Shown here piece after piece: positions 42,266 to 52,458 of a stretch of 52,458 bases of DNA; within the stretch, counting starts at the first letter, position 1; each line of letters begins with the position of its first letter. The DNA is taken from assembly GCA_035545535.1 (NCBI GenBank), contig DASZYF010000195.1, forward strand, positions 1-52,458, given 5' to 3'. Source of the DNA: DASZYF01 sp035545535 (lineage in GTDB: Bacteria > Actinomycetota > Actinomycetes > Mycobacteriales > CAJCIY01). A program made the position numbers and the translations under genes. The notes under the pieces are model-generated. The model saw nothing but the letters and a program-made list of their open reading frames with translations, ran no database searches and was not told the origin of the DNA.

Positions 42266-44095
42266 ATGCGCCGTACCGCGGTTCGAGCCGCAGCGATCCT
42301 GCTCGGGATCTATGCGGGTGCGACCGTCGGGCCGGCCGCACACGCGACCACCGAGTTCGGCCCGAACGATCCGGCGTGGCAGGCCTACTACGCCGCCCCA
42401 CACGACGCGAGCACGTGGCCCGCGTTCTGCGCCGGGGGCCACGGACGCGTCGCCGTGGCGGCAGACGGCGTGCCCGCCTGCGGACCGACCGGCGGGACAG
42501 CGATCGACATCCCCGGCGACGTCGCGACCCCGGGGTTCCAGTGCGTGGAGCTCAGCGACCGCTTCCTCTACGTGACGCACCACTGGAAGGACCTCGTGGC
42601 CCACGGCGCGCAGGTGGCCGCCCGCTACTCCATCCGCTACGGCGTGCGCCTGATCACGAGCGGCACCCCGGGGATCGCCCCCCACAAGGGCGACGTCATG
42701 AGCTTCTCCAACCAGACCTACACGGGCAACGCGACCAGGGATGCGAACCACACCGACACCGGACACACCGGAGTCGTGGTCGCCAGCACTGTCGACGCCA
42801 GCAGCGGCATCGGCACCTTCCAGCTGCTCAGCGAGAACATCGGCAATCCAAGGTCCGGCGACCTGACGACCTTCACGGTCCAGGCATGGAAGATCCCGAC
42901 CGTCTTCGGATGGCACTTCAGCGAATGGATCCAGTCCGGCTCGGCCACCAGCACCCAACCCACGACTGGCCCGACGTCGGCCGCGCCGTCGTGGTCAATC
43001 CGAAGCTCCTCCGCGACCGGGACCCTGTCCGCGGTCATCATGACCCCCTCCCATGGCTGGGCCGTCGGATCCACCCAGGCCCAGGGCCTGCCATCCGCCC
43101 GGACCCTGGTCGACCGGTACTCCTCCACGTCGCGACAGTGGACGCAACAGACGAGCCCCGACATCGGGTCCGGACCGAACGCTCTTACCGCGGTCGCCGG
43201 AAGTGACCTCGACGCTTGGGCCGTGGGTCAGTACGAGCCGGCCGGGGGGTCCGGGGGCAGCCATGCCCTTGCGCTGCACTGGAACGGGAGCCGTTGGCTC
43301 AACAGATCACCCCCGTTCCCCGTCGACGCGCGGCTGAGCGGCGTCGCTGAACGCTCCCCGCACGACGTGTGGGCAGTCGGCGAGCGCACCGTCGGCGGGT
43401 GGGAGCTTCCCTGGGCCGTGCACTGGAACGGCTCGCGGTGGAACGCTGCGCGCACTCCCGTCCCGGCCAGCTCCACCGACGGACTTCCACCCTCCGCCAT
43501 GCTCACCGGCGTCAGCGCCGTGCCGCACACGAGCATCGTCATCGCCGTCGGGGAGCAAGGCGGGCGCGGGCGCGGGTCCGGGCAACCGTTCGCGCTGCGC
43601 TGGAACGGCACCGCATGGCACGCGATGGGCGTCCCGATGATCAGGAACGGCTCGGGCGAGCTGGCTGCGGTCGCGGCCTCACCCGACGGCGTCGTGTGGG
43701 CGGTCGGCTCCTACGAGACGAGCGCCCAGTACCCGCTCGTCCTGCGCCTGGCCGGCCAGTACTGGGCGCAAGAACGAATACCCGCGATCCCGAACGGCTA
43801 CCTCTCCGCCCTCGCGACCACCGTCACCGGCAACATCTGGGCCGCCGGCGCCTACCAACCACCCAACGCCACCTGGACCCGCCCGCTCGTCCTCTACGGC
43901 AGCGGCTCGCACTGGGCAAACACACACGCAACCGCAGCGCCCATCGGTTCCGGAACCTGCCCGGGGTTCACCGACGGCTACCAGGGCCTGACCGGAATCG
44001 CCATCGCCACCCACGGCTTCGACACCTGGGCCGTCGGCTACCACGACCGCATCTGCGCACCAGCCCGCCTGCAGCTCATAGAACGCCACGGTTGA
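42266..44095 (+). CDS. Secreted CHAP-like domain protein with beta-propeller repeats
   Basis: 609 aa, ATG 42266. Signal RAAAILLGIYAGATVGPAAHA. Residues ~80-220 read as a CHAP amidase: GFQCVELSDRF holds the catalytic Cys, KGDVMSFSN follows, and GHTGVVVA the His. From ~245 to the end six or seven blades repeat the pattern (D)xWAVGxY...LxLHWNGSxW, e.g. DAWAVGQYEP, DVWAVGERTV, NIWAAGAYQP and DTWAVGYHDR. Likely a cell-wall hydrolase with a ligand-binding propeller. Separate promoter from the preceding gene is likely (116-base gap). Confidence 0.75.
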   Translation: MRRTAVRAAAILLGIYAGATVGPAAHATTEFGPNDPAWQAYYAAPHDASTWPAFCAGGHGRVAVAADGVPACGPTGGTAIDIPGDVATPGFQCVELSDRFLYVTHHWKDLVAHGAQVAARYSIRYGVRLITSGTPGIAPHKGDVMSFSNQTYTGNATRDANHTDTGHTGVVVASTVDASSGIGTFQLLSENIGNPRSGDLTTFTVQAWKIPTVFGWHFSEWIQSGSATSTQPTTGPTSAAPSWSIRSSSATGTLSAVIMTPSHGWAVGSTQAQGLPSARTLVDRYSSTSRQWTQQTSPDIGSGPNALTAVAGSDLDAWAVGQYEPAGGSGGSHALALHWNGSRWLNRSPPFPVDARLSGVAERSPHDVWAVGERTVGGWELPWAVHWNGSRWNAARTPVPASSTDGLPPSAMLTGVSAVPHTSIVIAVGEQGGRGRGSGQPFALRWNGTAWHAMGVPMIRNGSGELAAVAASPDGVVWAVGSYETSAQYPLVLRLAGQYWAQERIPAIPNGYLSALATTVTGNIWAAGAYQPPNATWTRPLVLYGSGSHWANTHATAAPIGSGTCPGFTDGYQGLTGIAIATHGFDTWAVGYHDRICAPARLQLIERHG

Positions 44096-44382
44096 CCGGC
44101 CCGCACCGCCGCGCTCAGGGCGGAACGCAACGGCGCGCAGCCAACGTGCACGGTAGCTCGGCCGGACCCGACGGCTCACCGCAGTCGCCGGGCTCGGGTT
44201 CGGCGTCAGAGGTCAGCCTGCTTAACGAGCGCTGGTCACGGAATCAGGGCGCTCAACTCAACTGGTCATGTCGGGTCTGCTGGCGAGGTTGGGAGGGCAC
44301 GGTCTCTGCAAGATCAAGAAGTCGTGCACACGCTGGTATCACGCTTCGCGGATACACCAAAAGCCGAGGCGGTCGTGCTCGG

Positions 44383-44784
44383 TCAGCGGCGTCGTCGTCG
44401 GCGTTCGGGTGGGGGAGCGGGCGGTGGCGGCGGGATGGGTTCGCGCCCGGCAAGGCGGGCGAGGTGGGGTGGGAGCGGGCGGAGCTGGGCGATCTCGTCG
44501 AGGGCTTCGTCGCGTTCGCGGCGCAGCTCGAGGTTCTCGCGCTCGAGGCGGCTGATCTTGGCGCGCAGGCGGGTGAGCTCGGAGCGGGTCTCGAGTCGCT
44601 CGGCCGTCGCGGTGGCCGCGCGGCGGGCTTCGTAGGCGCGTTGCTTGTGCGCCGGGCTGCAGTAGGACGGTCGCGGCCCACGTCGTAGCGGCGGTAGCTC
44701 GAACCGCTCGCCGCAGTACGCGCAGGTCGCGGTCGGACGCCGTCGCGGCAGCCCTGGGACGTTTCGGGCGGGCACATCCCGCAC
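44383..44784 (-). CDS. Zinc-finger / coiled-coil protein
   Basis: 133 aa, GTG at 44784. Residues 21-47 form a zinc-ribbon-like motif (CAYCGE...YCSPAHKQRAYEARR), of the type found in actinobacterial mobile-element proteins. Residues 60-100 are a coiled coil (LTRLRAKISRLERENLELRRERDEAL). The tail is prolines then arginines (PPPPPAPPPERRRRRR). Could bind DNA near the transfer region. No function is known to me. Confidence 0.6.
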   Translation of the reverse strand: MRDVPARNVPGLPRRRPTATCAYCGERFELPPLRRGPRPSYCSPAHKQRAYEARRAATATAERLETRSELTRLRAKISRLERENLELRRERDEALDEIAQLRPLPPHLARLAGREPIPPPPPAPPPERRRRRR

Positions 44785-45524
44785 GATAACCCGTCACCGT
44801 GACCGGCTGGGTACGTGTAACGCATCTCGCGTGTCGGTCCGGGGCGTGGACGTCCGCCTTGATGCGCTTCGGGTCTGTGTGTCCCACACATCGAGGAGGA
44901 CGTCGTGTCGCACGGTAGGCGGTTGTCTCGTGGTGATCGCATCGCGATGCTCGGCTGGCGCGGTTGCGGGCGGCGTTCACCGCTTCGCATGCGGTGCTCG
45001 GCATCGCCATCGCGGATCGGGTGCAGGCGCTGCTGGTCGTCGATCAGGAGTTGACGGTGCTCGCGCGCCGTCGGGTGCACGAGCAGGTCTGGGACCTGGG
45101 CCCAGGTGCCGGCCTGGGCTGTGGAGCAGGCGCAGGCCGCGGGCTTGTCGGGCGTGACGCTTATGAGGCAACCAGCTGGGCCCCCGACCCTGCGCAGGGG
45201 ACGACGAGACGAGGGAGCCCCGCACCCGCGCGCACCGACGCGCGATCAGCCCGTCACTGTGACGCATCAACGCTCAGTGGGGTCGAAAGTGGGGCGCCCG
45301 CAACGCACCCTCCGAAGCATGCACACGGACGCGGGTACGCGCGCGGGTACGAACGCGGGTACGGGCATCGCGACGATCCCGCCCATGACCGCTGACGAAT
45401 GGCCCTCAAGCTGCTTCGTGGGGACAAAAGTGGGGACGTCGGCGCCTACGACTGAGCGCATGTGTGTGTCCTCCGTCCGTGGTCGCTGCTGCCCCCGGGC
45501 CGTCGCGGGTGGGCAGTAGCGGTG
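44785..45524. other. Repeat-rich leader of the relaxase gene; candidate oriT and gene remnant
   Basis: 740 bases with no intact gene. A GAGGAGG (44893-44899) precedes GTG 44905 (VSHGRRLSRGDRIAML), but the frame soon ends. A sequence in another frame from 44964 (RAAFTASHAVLGIAIADRVQALLVVDQELTVLARRRVHEQ) looks like its continuation, so a gene broken by a frameshift is likely. Further right are three kinds of 12-base-spaced repeat, listed separately. Transfer origins usually lie ahead of MobF genes. Confidence 0.5.
45277..45435. repeat. Symmetric array of 12-bp-period repeats (candidate oriT)
   Basis: GTGGGG pairs at 45277-45294 and 45418-45435, each an 18-base unit of two GTGGGG blocks 12 bases apart; the units match at 16 of 18 positions. 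Between them GCGGGTACG occurs three times at 45331, 45343 and 45355, exactly 12 bases apart. Placed 90-250 bases before the relaxase start. Confidence 0.55.
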
Positions 45525-48500
45525 ATGTCGATCGGCCTCGTCGGCGCCGCCGACGCGGCCGCCTACTACCTGGACCGGGCCGCGGGCTGCGACCACGAGC
45601 ACGAGCACGGTCGCGGGCTCGGCCGAGCGTGTGGGCAGGTGCCGGCGCGGGCGACGCGGTCGGGTGCGGATCTTGACTACTACACCGGGGACGGCGCGGG
45701 TTCGGCCGGGGGCTGCGGGGTCGGCGTTGAGGAGGCGACGCCGGCCGGTCGGTGGTTGGGCGAGGGCGCTGCCGCGCTGGGCTTGACCGGCGCGGTGGAC
45801 GCGGCCGGGGGACAGCTGCTGCGGGCTTTGCTGGCCGGCCGTGATGCGGCGGGGGAGCAGCTGGTCGGCCCGGTGCTGCGGGTGGATCCGCGCAGCCGGC
45901 TTTCCGCTGGCCCGCTGGTCCGCGCGCTGGAAGCGGTGCTACCCCGCGAACGGTGGGACGCGCTGACCGACACCGGCGCCTTGCGCACAGCATCGGATCG
46001 ATTGGACGCGGGCCGCTCGGGCACGCTGCCCGTCGAGGTGATCGCGCGGGTCGCGACCGCGGCCGGTCTGGATCCGGTCGCGCTCTACCGCAGCGTCGAC
46101 GGGACCGACACCTTCGCGGCCGCGCTGGCGCATGCGGGTGGCCGCGTCGACATCCGTCGTGCGGGCCTGGATGTGACGTTGTCGGCACCGAAGAGCGTGA
46201 GCGTCCTGTTCGGCCTGAGCACGCCGCAGGTCGCGACGGCGGTCCGCGCGGCGCACGCGGTGGCCGTGCGTGAGGTCGTGGCCTACCTACAACGCCACGC
46301 CGCCCGGCCGGCCCGGGGCCATCACGGTGGCGGCCGGGCCGCGCGGCGCATCGGCTCGGACGGGCTGATCGTGGCCGCGTTCGAGCACCACACCAGCCGG
46401 ACCGGGGACCCGCAGCTGCACACCCACCTTGTCGTCCCGAACCTGGTCCGCGGCAACGACGGGAGGTGGTCCGCGCTGGACACCCGGGCCGTCTACCGCC
46501 ACGCCCGCACCGGCACCGCGGTCTATCAGGCGGTGCTGCGCGGGGAGCTGACCCGCACGCTTGGCGTCGGCTGGGACGGCCTCAGCAGGGGGATCGGCGA
46601 GGTCGCGGGCGTGCCGCGGGGGCTGCGTGCGGTGTTCTCCAAGCGGCGGGCGCAGATCACGGCCGCGCTCGCGGCGCGGGCCCTCACGGGTGCGAAGGCC
46701 GCCCAGGCCGCGTGCCTGGCCACCCGACCCACCAAGACATCGGAGAACGTGTCGGCGCGGCGAGAGCGCTGGCAGGCCGAGGCGCGGGCGGCCGGGTTCG
46801 ATCCCGCCGACCTGAACCGGCTCGTGCACCGCACCACGGCCCCGGCCTCGCCCGACACACGCGCGCTCGACCGACTGGCGGGCGTGCTGTTCGGCCCGAC
46901 CGGCGTGACCCGCGAGCAGACCACGTTCACCCGTCAGGACCTGGCCCAACATCTGTGCGATCTGCTCCCGGCCGGCACACCGCTGCGGCTGAGGGACCTC
47001 GATCGGCTCGTCGACACGCTGATCCGACACGCCGATGTGCTCCCCGTCATCCCGAACAGCGGCACCGACGGTGCGGCCGTCGAACGCCGCTACACCACCG
47101 TCGAGCTCGTCAGCGTCGAACAGCACGCGCTGTCCCTGGCCGCTACGCCCGCCCCTCGACCCGTGGGCACCGTCGACCCGTCCCAGGCGCGTGCCCTGCT
47201 CGGCGAGACAGCGCTGTCTGGCGCGCTGTCGGCCGAGCAGTACCGCACCGTGCTCGCCTTGGTCACGGCCGGGCGGCGCCTCGACGTGATCGCCGGACCA
47301 CCTGGCTCCGGCAAGACCGCCGCCCTGCACGCGGCCCACCACCTATGGACCCAGGCCGGGCATCCGGTGCTCGGCGCCACCTTGTCGCGGCAGGCCGCGC
47401 AGAACCTGCAACACGCCACCGGCATCCCCACCACCAGCGTCACCGCACTGCAGCGCAACCTCGAGCGCCAAGCCCTGCCGGCCGGCGCCGTGCTCGTGCT
47501 GGACGAAGCCAGCCTCATCAACACCCGCACCCTCGCCACGCTGCTCGACCACGTCGACGCCGCCCACTGCAAGCTCGTCCTGGTCGGCGACCCATTGCAG
47601 CTGCCCGAGATCGGCGCCGGCGGACTGTTCGCCGCGCTCGCCGACCGCCCCGACACCCTGCGCCTGACCAGCAACCAGCGCCAGAGCGCCGGCTGGGAAC
47701 GCGTCGCGCTCGCCCGCTACCGCACCGGCGACCTTGCCGGCGCGCTGCACGACTACGCCAGCCACGACCGCGTGCACACCGCCGACAGCACCGAGGCCCT
47801 GCTCGACCAGGTCGCCGTCGACTACACCGACGCGCGTCGCAACGGCGGCGACGTGCTCGTGCTCGCCGCCCGACGCGCCGACGTTGACGCGCTCAACACC
47901 GCCATCCGCACCCGGCTCAGCACCGTTGGCGTGCTCGGCGACGACGAACTCACCATCACCGTCGGCGACACCGTGCGCGACACCAACGGTGAGGAAGCGA
48001 CGCGCGGCTACCGGGTCGGCGATCAGGTCATGGTCACCGTCAACGACCGCGCGCGCGGGCTCATCAACGGCACCCGCGGCACGGTGGCCGCTGTCGATCA
48101 ACATGCCGCGGCGCTCGCCGTGCACCTCGGCGACGGGCGCACCGTCACCCTCGACCGGGACTGGCTCGCCACCGGGCACCTCGCTCACGGCTACGCGATC
48201 ACCGTGCACAAGGGCCAAGGCCTCACCGTCGACACCACCCTCATCTACGGCGGCGACGGGCTCAGCCGCGAACACGGCTACGTCGCCCTGTCCCGCGGCC
48301 GCACCGCCAACCACCTCTACCTCGCGCCGGCACGGGTCGAGAGTCCCGACTGCGGCCCACCCCGCCGCACCGCCGAACCCACCGCGCGCGACCTCACCGC
48401 CGACCTGCTCGAACGTCTCCAACGCACGAGCACCCAGCAGCTCGCCAGCACCCGCCTGGCCCACGCTCGTGAACGCGTTGCCAGCGAGGCGCGCAGCCGG

Positions 48501-48548
48501 CTCACGGTCGTGAACATCGCAGCCCGCGACCGCGGGATCGTCCGATGA
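45525..48548 (+). CDS. MobF-family conjugative relaxase-helicase (TraA/TrwC-like)
   Basis: 1007 aa from ATG 45525 (MSIGLVGAAD); an in-frame ATG at 45462 is less likely. The N-terminal relaxase domain has a Tyr pair in ADLDYYTGDG, TLSAPKSVSVLFGL, and the metal-binding three-His motif in HHTSRTGDPQLHTHLVV. The C-terminal RecD-like helicase has Walker A AGPPGSGKTAAL, Walker B VLDEASLI, GDPLQLPEIGAGG, and VHKGQGLTVD with YVALSRGR. Nicks oriT and unwinds DNA for transfer. Overlaps the excisionase gene (ATGA). No coupling protein is present in the window. Confidence 0.9.
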   Translation: MSIGLVGAADAAAYYLDRAAGCDHEHEHGRGLGRACGQVPARATRSGADLDYYTGDGAGSAGGCGVGVEEATPAGRWLGEGAAALGLTGAVDAAGGQLLRALLAGRDAAGEQLVGPVLRVDPRSRLSAGPLVRALEAVLPRERWDALTDTGALRTASDRLDAGRSGTLPVEVIARVATAAGLDPVALYRSVDGTDTFAAALAHAGGRVDIRRAGLDVTLSAPKSVSVLFGLSTPQVATAVRAAHAVAVREVVAYLQRHAARPARGHHGGGRAARRIGSDGLIVAAFEHHTSRTGDPQLHTHLVVPNLVRGNDGRWSALDTRAVYRHARTGTAVYQAVLRGELTRTLGVGWDGLSRGIGEVAGVPRGLRAVFSKRRAQITAALAARALTGAKAAQAACLATRPTKTSENVSARRERWQAEARAAGFDPADLNRLVHRTTAPASPDTRALDRLAGVLFGPTGVTREQTTFTRQDLAQHLCDLLPAGTPLRLRDLDRLVDTLIRHADVLPVIPNSGTDGAAVERRYTTVELVSVEQHALSLAATPAPRPVGTVDPSQARALLGETALSGALSAEQYRTVLALVTAGRRLDVIAGPPGSGKTAALHAAHHLWTQAGHPVLGATLSRQAAQNLQHATGIPTTSVTALQRNLERQALPAGAVLVLDEASLINTRTLATLLDHVDAAHCKLVLVGDPLQLPEIGAGGLFAALADRPDTLRLTSNQRQSAGWERVALARYRTGDLAGALHDYASHDRVHTADSTEALLDQVAVDYTDARRNGGDVLVLAARRADVDALNTAIRTRLSTVGVLGDDELTITVGDTVRDTNGEEATRGYRVGDQVMVTVNDRARGLINGTRGTVAAVDQHAAALAVHLGDGRTVTLDRDWLATGHLAHGYAITVHKGQGLTVDTTLIYGGDGLSREHGYVALSRGRTANHLYLAPARVESPDCGPPRRTAEPTARDLTADLLERLQRTSTQQLASTRLAHARERVASEARSRLTVVNIAARDRGIVR

Positions 48549-48904
48549 CGAGCTCGGATCGCCTCCCGCGCCTGCGCATGGCGATGGGCGACGACGAGCT
48601 ACGAGCGAGTCCTCAGCCAGCAACGGCCCAACCGACACTCGCCGATCCGTGGGCGGGCCGCGACCCGCGGCACACCTTTCTGAGCGCGCGCGAGGTCATC
48701 GCCCGCTACGGCTGGGGTCGCACGAAGGGGTACGAGATGTTGCGCCGCCCCGACTTCCCCGCCGCCGTCGGTGGCGATCGTTACCGGCTGGACGCGCTGA
48801 TGGCGTGGGAGGACGCCCAACTTGCCCAGCCCCGGCGGGACCCGCCGACGATCGTGGCGACGTTCCCCCCGCGCAAGCGTCCGCGCCGGCAGGCCGCGGG
48901 CTGA
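48545..48904 (+). CDS. Helix-turn-helix excisionase-like protein
   Basis: 119 aa, ATG overlapping the relaxase stop. Middle part TFLSAREVIARYGWGRTKGYEMLRRPDFPAAVGGDRYRLDALMAWED is a MerR/AlpA-like (HTH_17) DNA-binding unit, with the RYRLD wing. A Pro/Arg-rich tail (RKRPRRQAAG) follows. Position between relaxase and integrase is typical of Xis. Likely directs excision at the att sites and may regulate the integrase gene. Confidence 0.75.
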   Translation: MTSSDRLPRLRMAMGDDELRASPQPATAQPTLADPWAGRDPRHTFLSAREVIARYGWGRTKGYEMLRRPDFPAAVGGDRYRLDALMAWEDAQLAQPRRDPPTIVATFPPRKRPRRQAAG

Positions 48905-48937
48905 ATCCTTGGAGGGTGTCCGTGCTGACCGTGCGCG

Positions 48938-50317
48938 TCAGTACTGCTCGAGCTGGCGGGTCACATCCGAGAGCGCATCCGCGCCCGAGCGCACGTAGTG
49001 CGCGATCACGGTGGCGAGCTGATCACCGAGCCACGCCGCGACGTCGGCCCACTCGCGGTGCAGCTCGTCGTGCCAGAACGCCGCGGCGTGGTGGCGCAGA
49101 TTCCGATACGGCACGAATGCCGGCCAGGCACAGTCCGGGTCGTGCTTCGCGAGCCACCGGCGGACCCGGTGCCAACGGTCGTTGAGCAGCTCGCTACGTG
49201 GCGGACGTCCAGTGGAGCTGTCGATGAAGACCCACAGCTCGTTCGCGGGGTCGACCTGCACCTCCCACCATCGGTCCGGCGACCCGGCCAGCGTGCCGCG
49301 CCGCACCCGTTCACCGGTCTGCGCGCGGGTCACCTCGGCGACGCTCGCCGTCGACGGCAACCCGAGCAGCACAGCGCAGCGCGGCAGCAGCGCATCGAGC
49401 ACCGAACGCGGGAGCGGAGCGTCATGAACCACGCCGTTCTTCACGGGCCCGCGGAACGGTGGGCTGTCACGCTCCCGCGGCTGGGTCCACGAACCGTTGA
49501 CCGAGACGACACCACGGTCGAAGAAGACATCGACCGCCCGCAGAGCGTGCTGCTCGCTGAGTCGCAACCCCCCGTACCCGGCGACGCGAATCTGCGTAGC
49601 GAACAACGGCAGCCGTCGAAGCTCGGGCGGGCCCGACGACGTCAGCTCATCGGCGGCCCGAGCCATCGCGTCGACCTGTCGTCGCTCCGGCCGCAGCTCG
49701 GGCGGCACGTACCCGCGGCCGGCTCCCTGCAGCTGCTGTTGCCGCGGAAGCGACAGGCCATCCAATGGATCGATGTCTCGCGACAGCCAGCCTTCACGCC
49801 AAGCCAGCGAACGCATCGCGGCCATGTCCTGCCGCACGTCGCCCAAGCGGGACACCGAGCGCACCCCCCGCTCCTGTGCTCCGGCAATGACCTGCCTCGA
49901 GTGGCTGACACGCCAACGCGTGACCGGCAGCTCCCCCAGCACCGGACGGATGTGGGCGCGGAGTCGACTCTCCCGCTGCTCGACGGTGCGAGCCGCTTTC
50001 CCTCGCGCGCGCGAGTCCTCGAGGTACAGATCAGCCAGCGCGTCCCCATTGCGTTCGCGCAGGACACGCGCACGTGCCGGCGTCGCGCTCCGCGCGTCGA
50101 GCGCGGCCTCGACCCGCGAGAAGATCAGTCGGGCCTCGTCTTCGGTGCTCGCCGTCCGAGATGTCCACGACCATCCGTCCGGCGTGTCCTCCTTGAACGC
50201 CACTCGGTACAGCCGGTAGCGGCCGGTCGGCGCGTAGAGCGCCGCTCGCCAGGGCCGCAACCCCTCGCCGAGCGTGCGAGCGCGGCCGGTGGCGAGAACC
50301 CGCTGGGGACGCGACAT
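48938..50317 (-). CDS. int: Tyrosine recombinase (integrase)
   Basis: 459 aa, ATG at 50317. N-terminal SAM-like arm/core-binding part includes LRAHIRPVLGELPVTRWR. Catalytic domain: first Arg in AGYGGLRLSEQHAL, the HxxR block in YRNLRHHAAAFWHDEL, and the nucleophile Tyr in DQLATVIAHYVRSG. Normal length for actinobacterial element integrases. Convergent with the excisionase gene (33-base gap) and divergent from the hybrid DUF255 gene, whose first half contains the core site. Confidence 0.9.
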   Translation of the reverse strand: MSRPQRVLATGRARTLGEGLRPWRAALYAPTGRYRLYRVAFKEDTPDGWSWTSRTASTEDEARLIFSRVEAALDARSATPARARVLRERNGDALADLYLEDSRARGKAARTVEQRESRLRAHIRPVLGELPVTRWRVSHSRQVIAGAQERGVRSVSRLGDVRQDMAAMRSLAWREGWLSRDIDPLDGLSLPRQQQLQGAGRGYVPPELRPERRQVDAMARAADELTSSGPPELRRLPLFATQIRVAGYGGLRLSEQHALRAVDVFFDRGVVSVNGSWTQPRERDSPPFRGPVKNGVVHDAPLPRSVLDALLPRCAVLLGLPSTASVAEVTRAQTGERVRRGTLAGSPDRWWEVQVDPANELWVFIDSSTGRPPRSELLNDRWHRVRRWLAKHDPDCAWPAFVPYRNLRHHAAAFWHDELHREWADVAAWLGDQLATVIAHYVRSGADALSDVTRQLEQY

Positions 50318-50362
50318 CAGGCGAAGGTGATGTTGGCAAGCAGGAACTGGTGTGACATCTCA

Positions 50363-50383
50363 TCTGTCTTTCTCGTCTGTCTA
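50363..50383 (+). repeat. Right copy of 21-bp end repeat (candidate arm site/operator)
   Basis: 20 of 21 positions equal 14187-14207, same orientation. It lies between int and the hybrid gene, 203 bases inside the right core. Part of it (TCGTCTGT, 50373-50380) is also inverted at 50397-50404 with a 16-base spacer, so the same DNA may serve as an operator. Confidence 0.55.
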
Positions 50384-50441
50384 GTGCGAGTATGCGACAG
50401 ACGACAGCACTGGTCAACGGTGGCAGGCGAACAGGATGCAG

Positions 50442-52364
<1,923 letters not shown>

Positions 52365-52381
52365 ACGTCGCCTCCTCTTGC

Positions 52382-52410
52382 TTTGATTACGATGTAATGA
52401 TGTAATCAAA
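52382..52410. promoter_or_regulatory. AT-rich palindrome, operator of a gene beyond the window
   Basis: Perfect 9-base inverted repeat TTTGATTAC/GTAATCAAA with an 11-base spacer; a direct repeat GATGTAAT occurs twice in tandem within it (52391-52406). Strikingly AT-rich in this GC-rich DNA. Probably a regulator or toxin-antitoxin operator. Confidence 0.5.
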
Positions 52411-52458
52411 ACATCACGTAAGCGTTGAGCGCCTGAACACATCGGCGCCGCCCGTGAT

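Noticed and set aside
45331..45363. Short repeats as a CRISPR array
   Set aside because: Units are 9 bases with 3-base gaps; no 25-35-base repeats with unique spacers and no cas genes.
44905..45395. Insertion-sequence remnant
   Set aside because: No inverted ends, no target duplication and no transposase motif could be identified.

Overview
The window is high-GC actinobacterial chromosome. The left flank carries mca (mycothiol conjugate amidase), a DUF4307 gene and greA in the order usual for mycothiol-producing Actinomycetota. From sequence alone I cannot name a genus. A 36.5 kb integrated element occupies about two thirds of the window.

1-13.9 kb is ordinary chromosome: a CoxE-like VWA protein and its MoxR ATPase (minus strand), a FIST sensor protein, a ROK sugar kinase, a DHA2 MFS pump with its MarR regulator, an alpha/beta-hydrolase-fold protein that has lost its catalytic Ser and His, threonine ammonia-lyase (ilvA), greA, DUF4307, mca, a small membrane protein, the ribosome-rescue hydrolase arfB and a YibE/F membrane protein. 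The YibE/F stop overlaps the start of a DUF255 (thioredoxin-domain, YyaL/SPATA20-like) gene. That gene is cut after 52 matching codons.

14.07-50.60 kb is an integrative mobilizable element. Its right end carries a tyrosine integrase, an excisionase-like helix-turn-helix protein and a MobF relaxase-helicase. No type IV secretion genes are present. A 14-bp identity lies at both ends (14066-14079 and 50586-50599). It encodes the CHWC active-site motif of the DUF255 protein, so the attachment site is the catalytic motif of a chromosomal gene. The element carries its own diverged first ~150 bp of that gene plus an upstream region. Integration cuts off the native 5' end and rebuilds a full-length hybrid gene (50442-52364) under element-derived control.

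The cargo falls into blocks. 14.2-17.0 kb: TetR, ABC transporter and small proteins. 17.0-21.7 kb: methyltransferases and a CsoR module with a clear TACCC-N5-GGGTA operator, flanked by a cyclase-like protein and a permease that both carry YHS metal-binding domains. 21.7-26.7 kb: a DUF1326/DUF2182 pair, a frameshifted glyoxalase-family gene, and an ArsR gene next to a His-rich UreH/RcnA-like permease and a CDF metal exporter. 26.8-31.4 kb: an anti-sigma-type ATPase, OsmC, an MMPL transporter, a DUF2892 protein and a second ArsR. 31.4-38.4 kb: an extra lgt, MarR, an MFS pump, a PAP2 protein continuous with a lipoprotein-like domain, and a NarL-type two-component system. 38.8-44.8 kb: a second anti-sigma-type ATPase, three secreted proteins (G1-peptidase-like, unknown, CHAP plus beta-propeller) and a zinc-finger/coiled-coil protein. 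Ahead of the relaxase lies a repeat-rich non-coding stretch that is a candidate transfer origin.

The themes are metal and thiol stress, efflux and envelope functions, but substrates cannot be fixed from sequence. After the hybrid gene (52.4 kb) the chromosome resumes with an AT-rich palindrome that probably controls the next gene.
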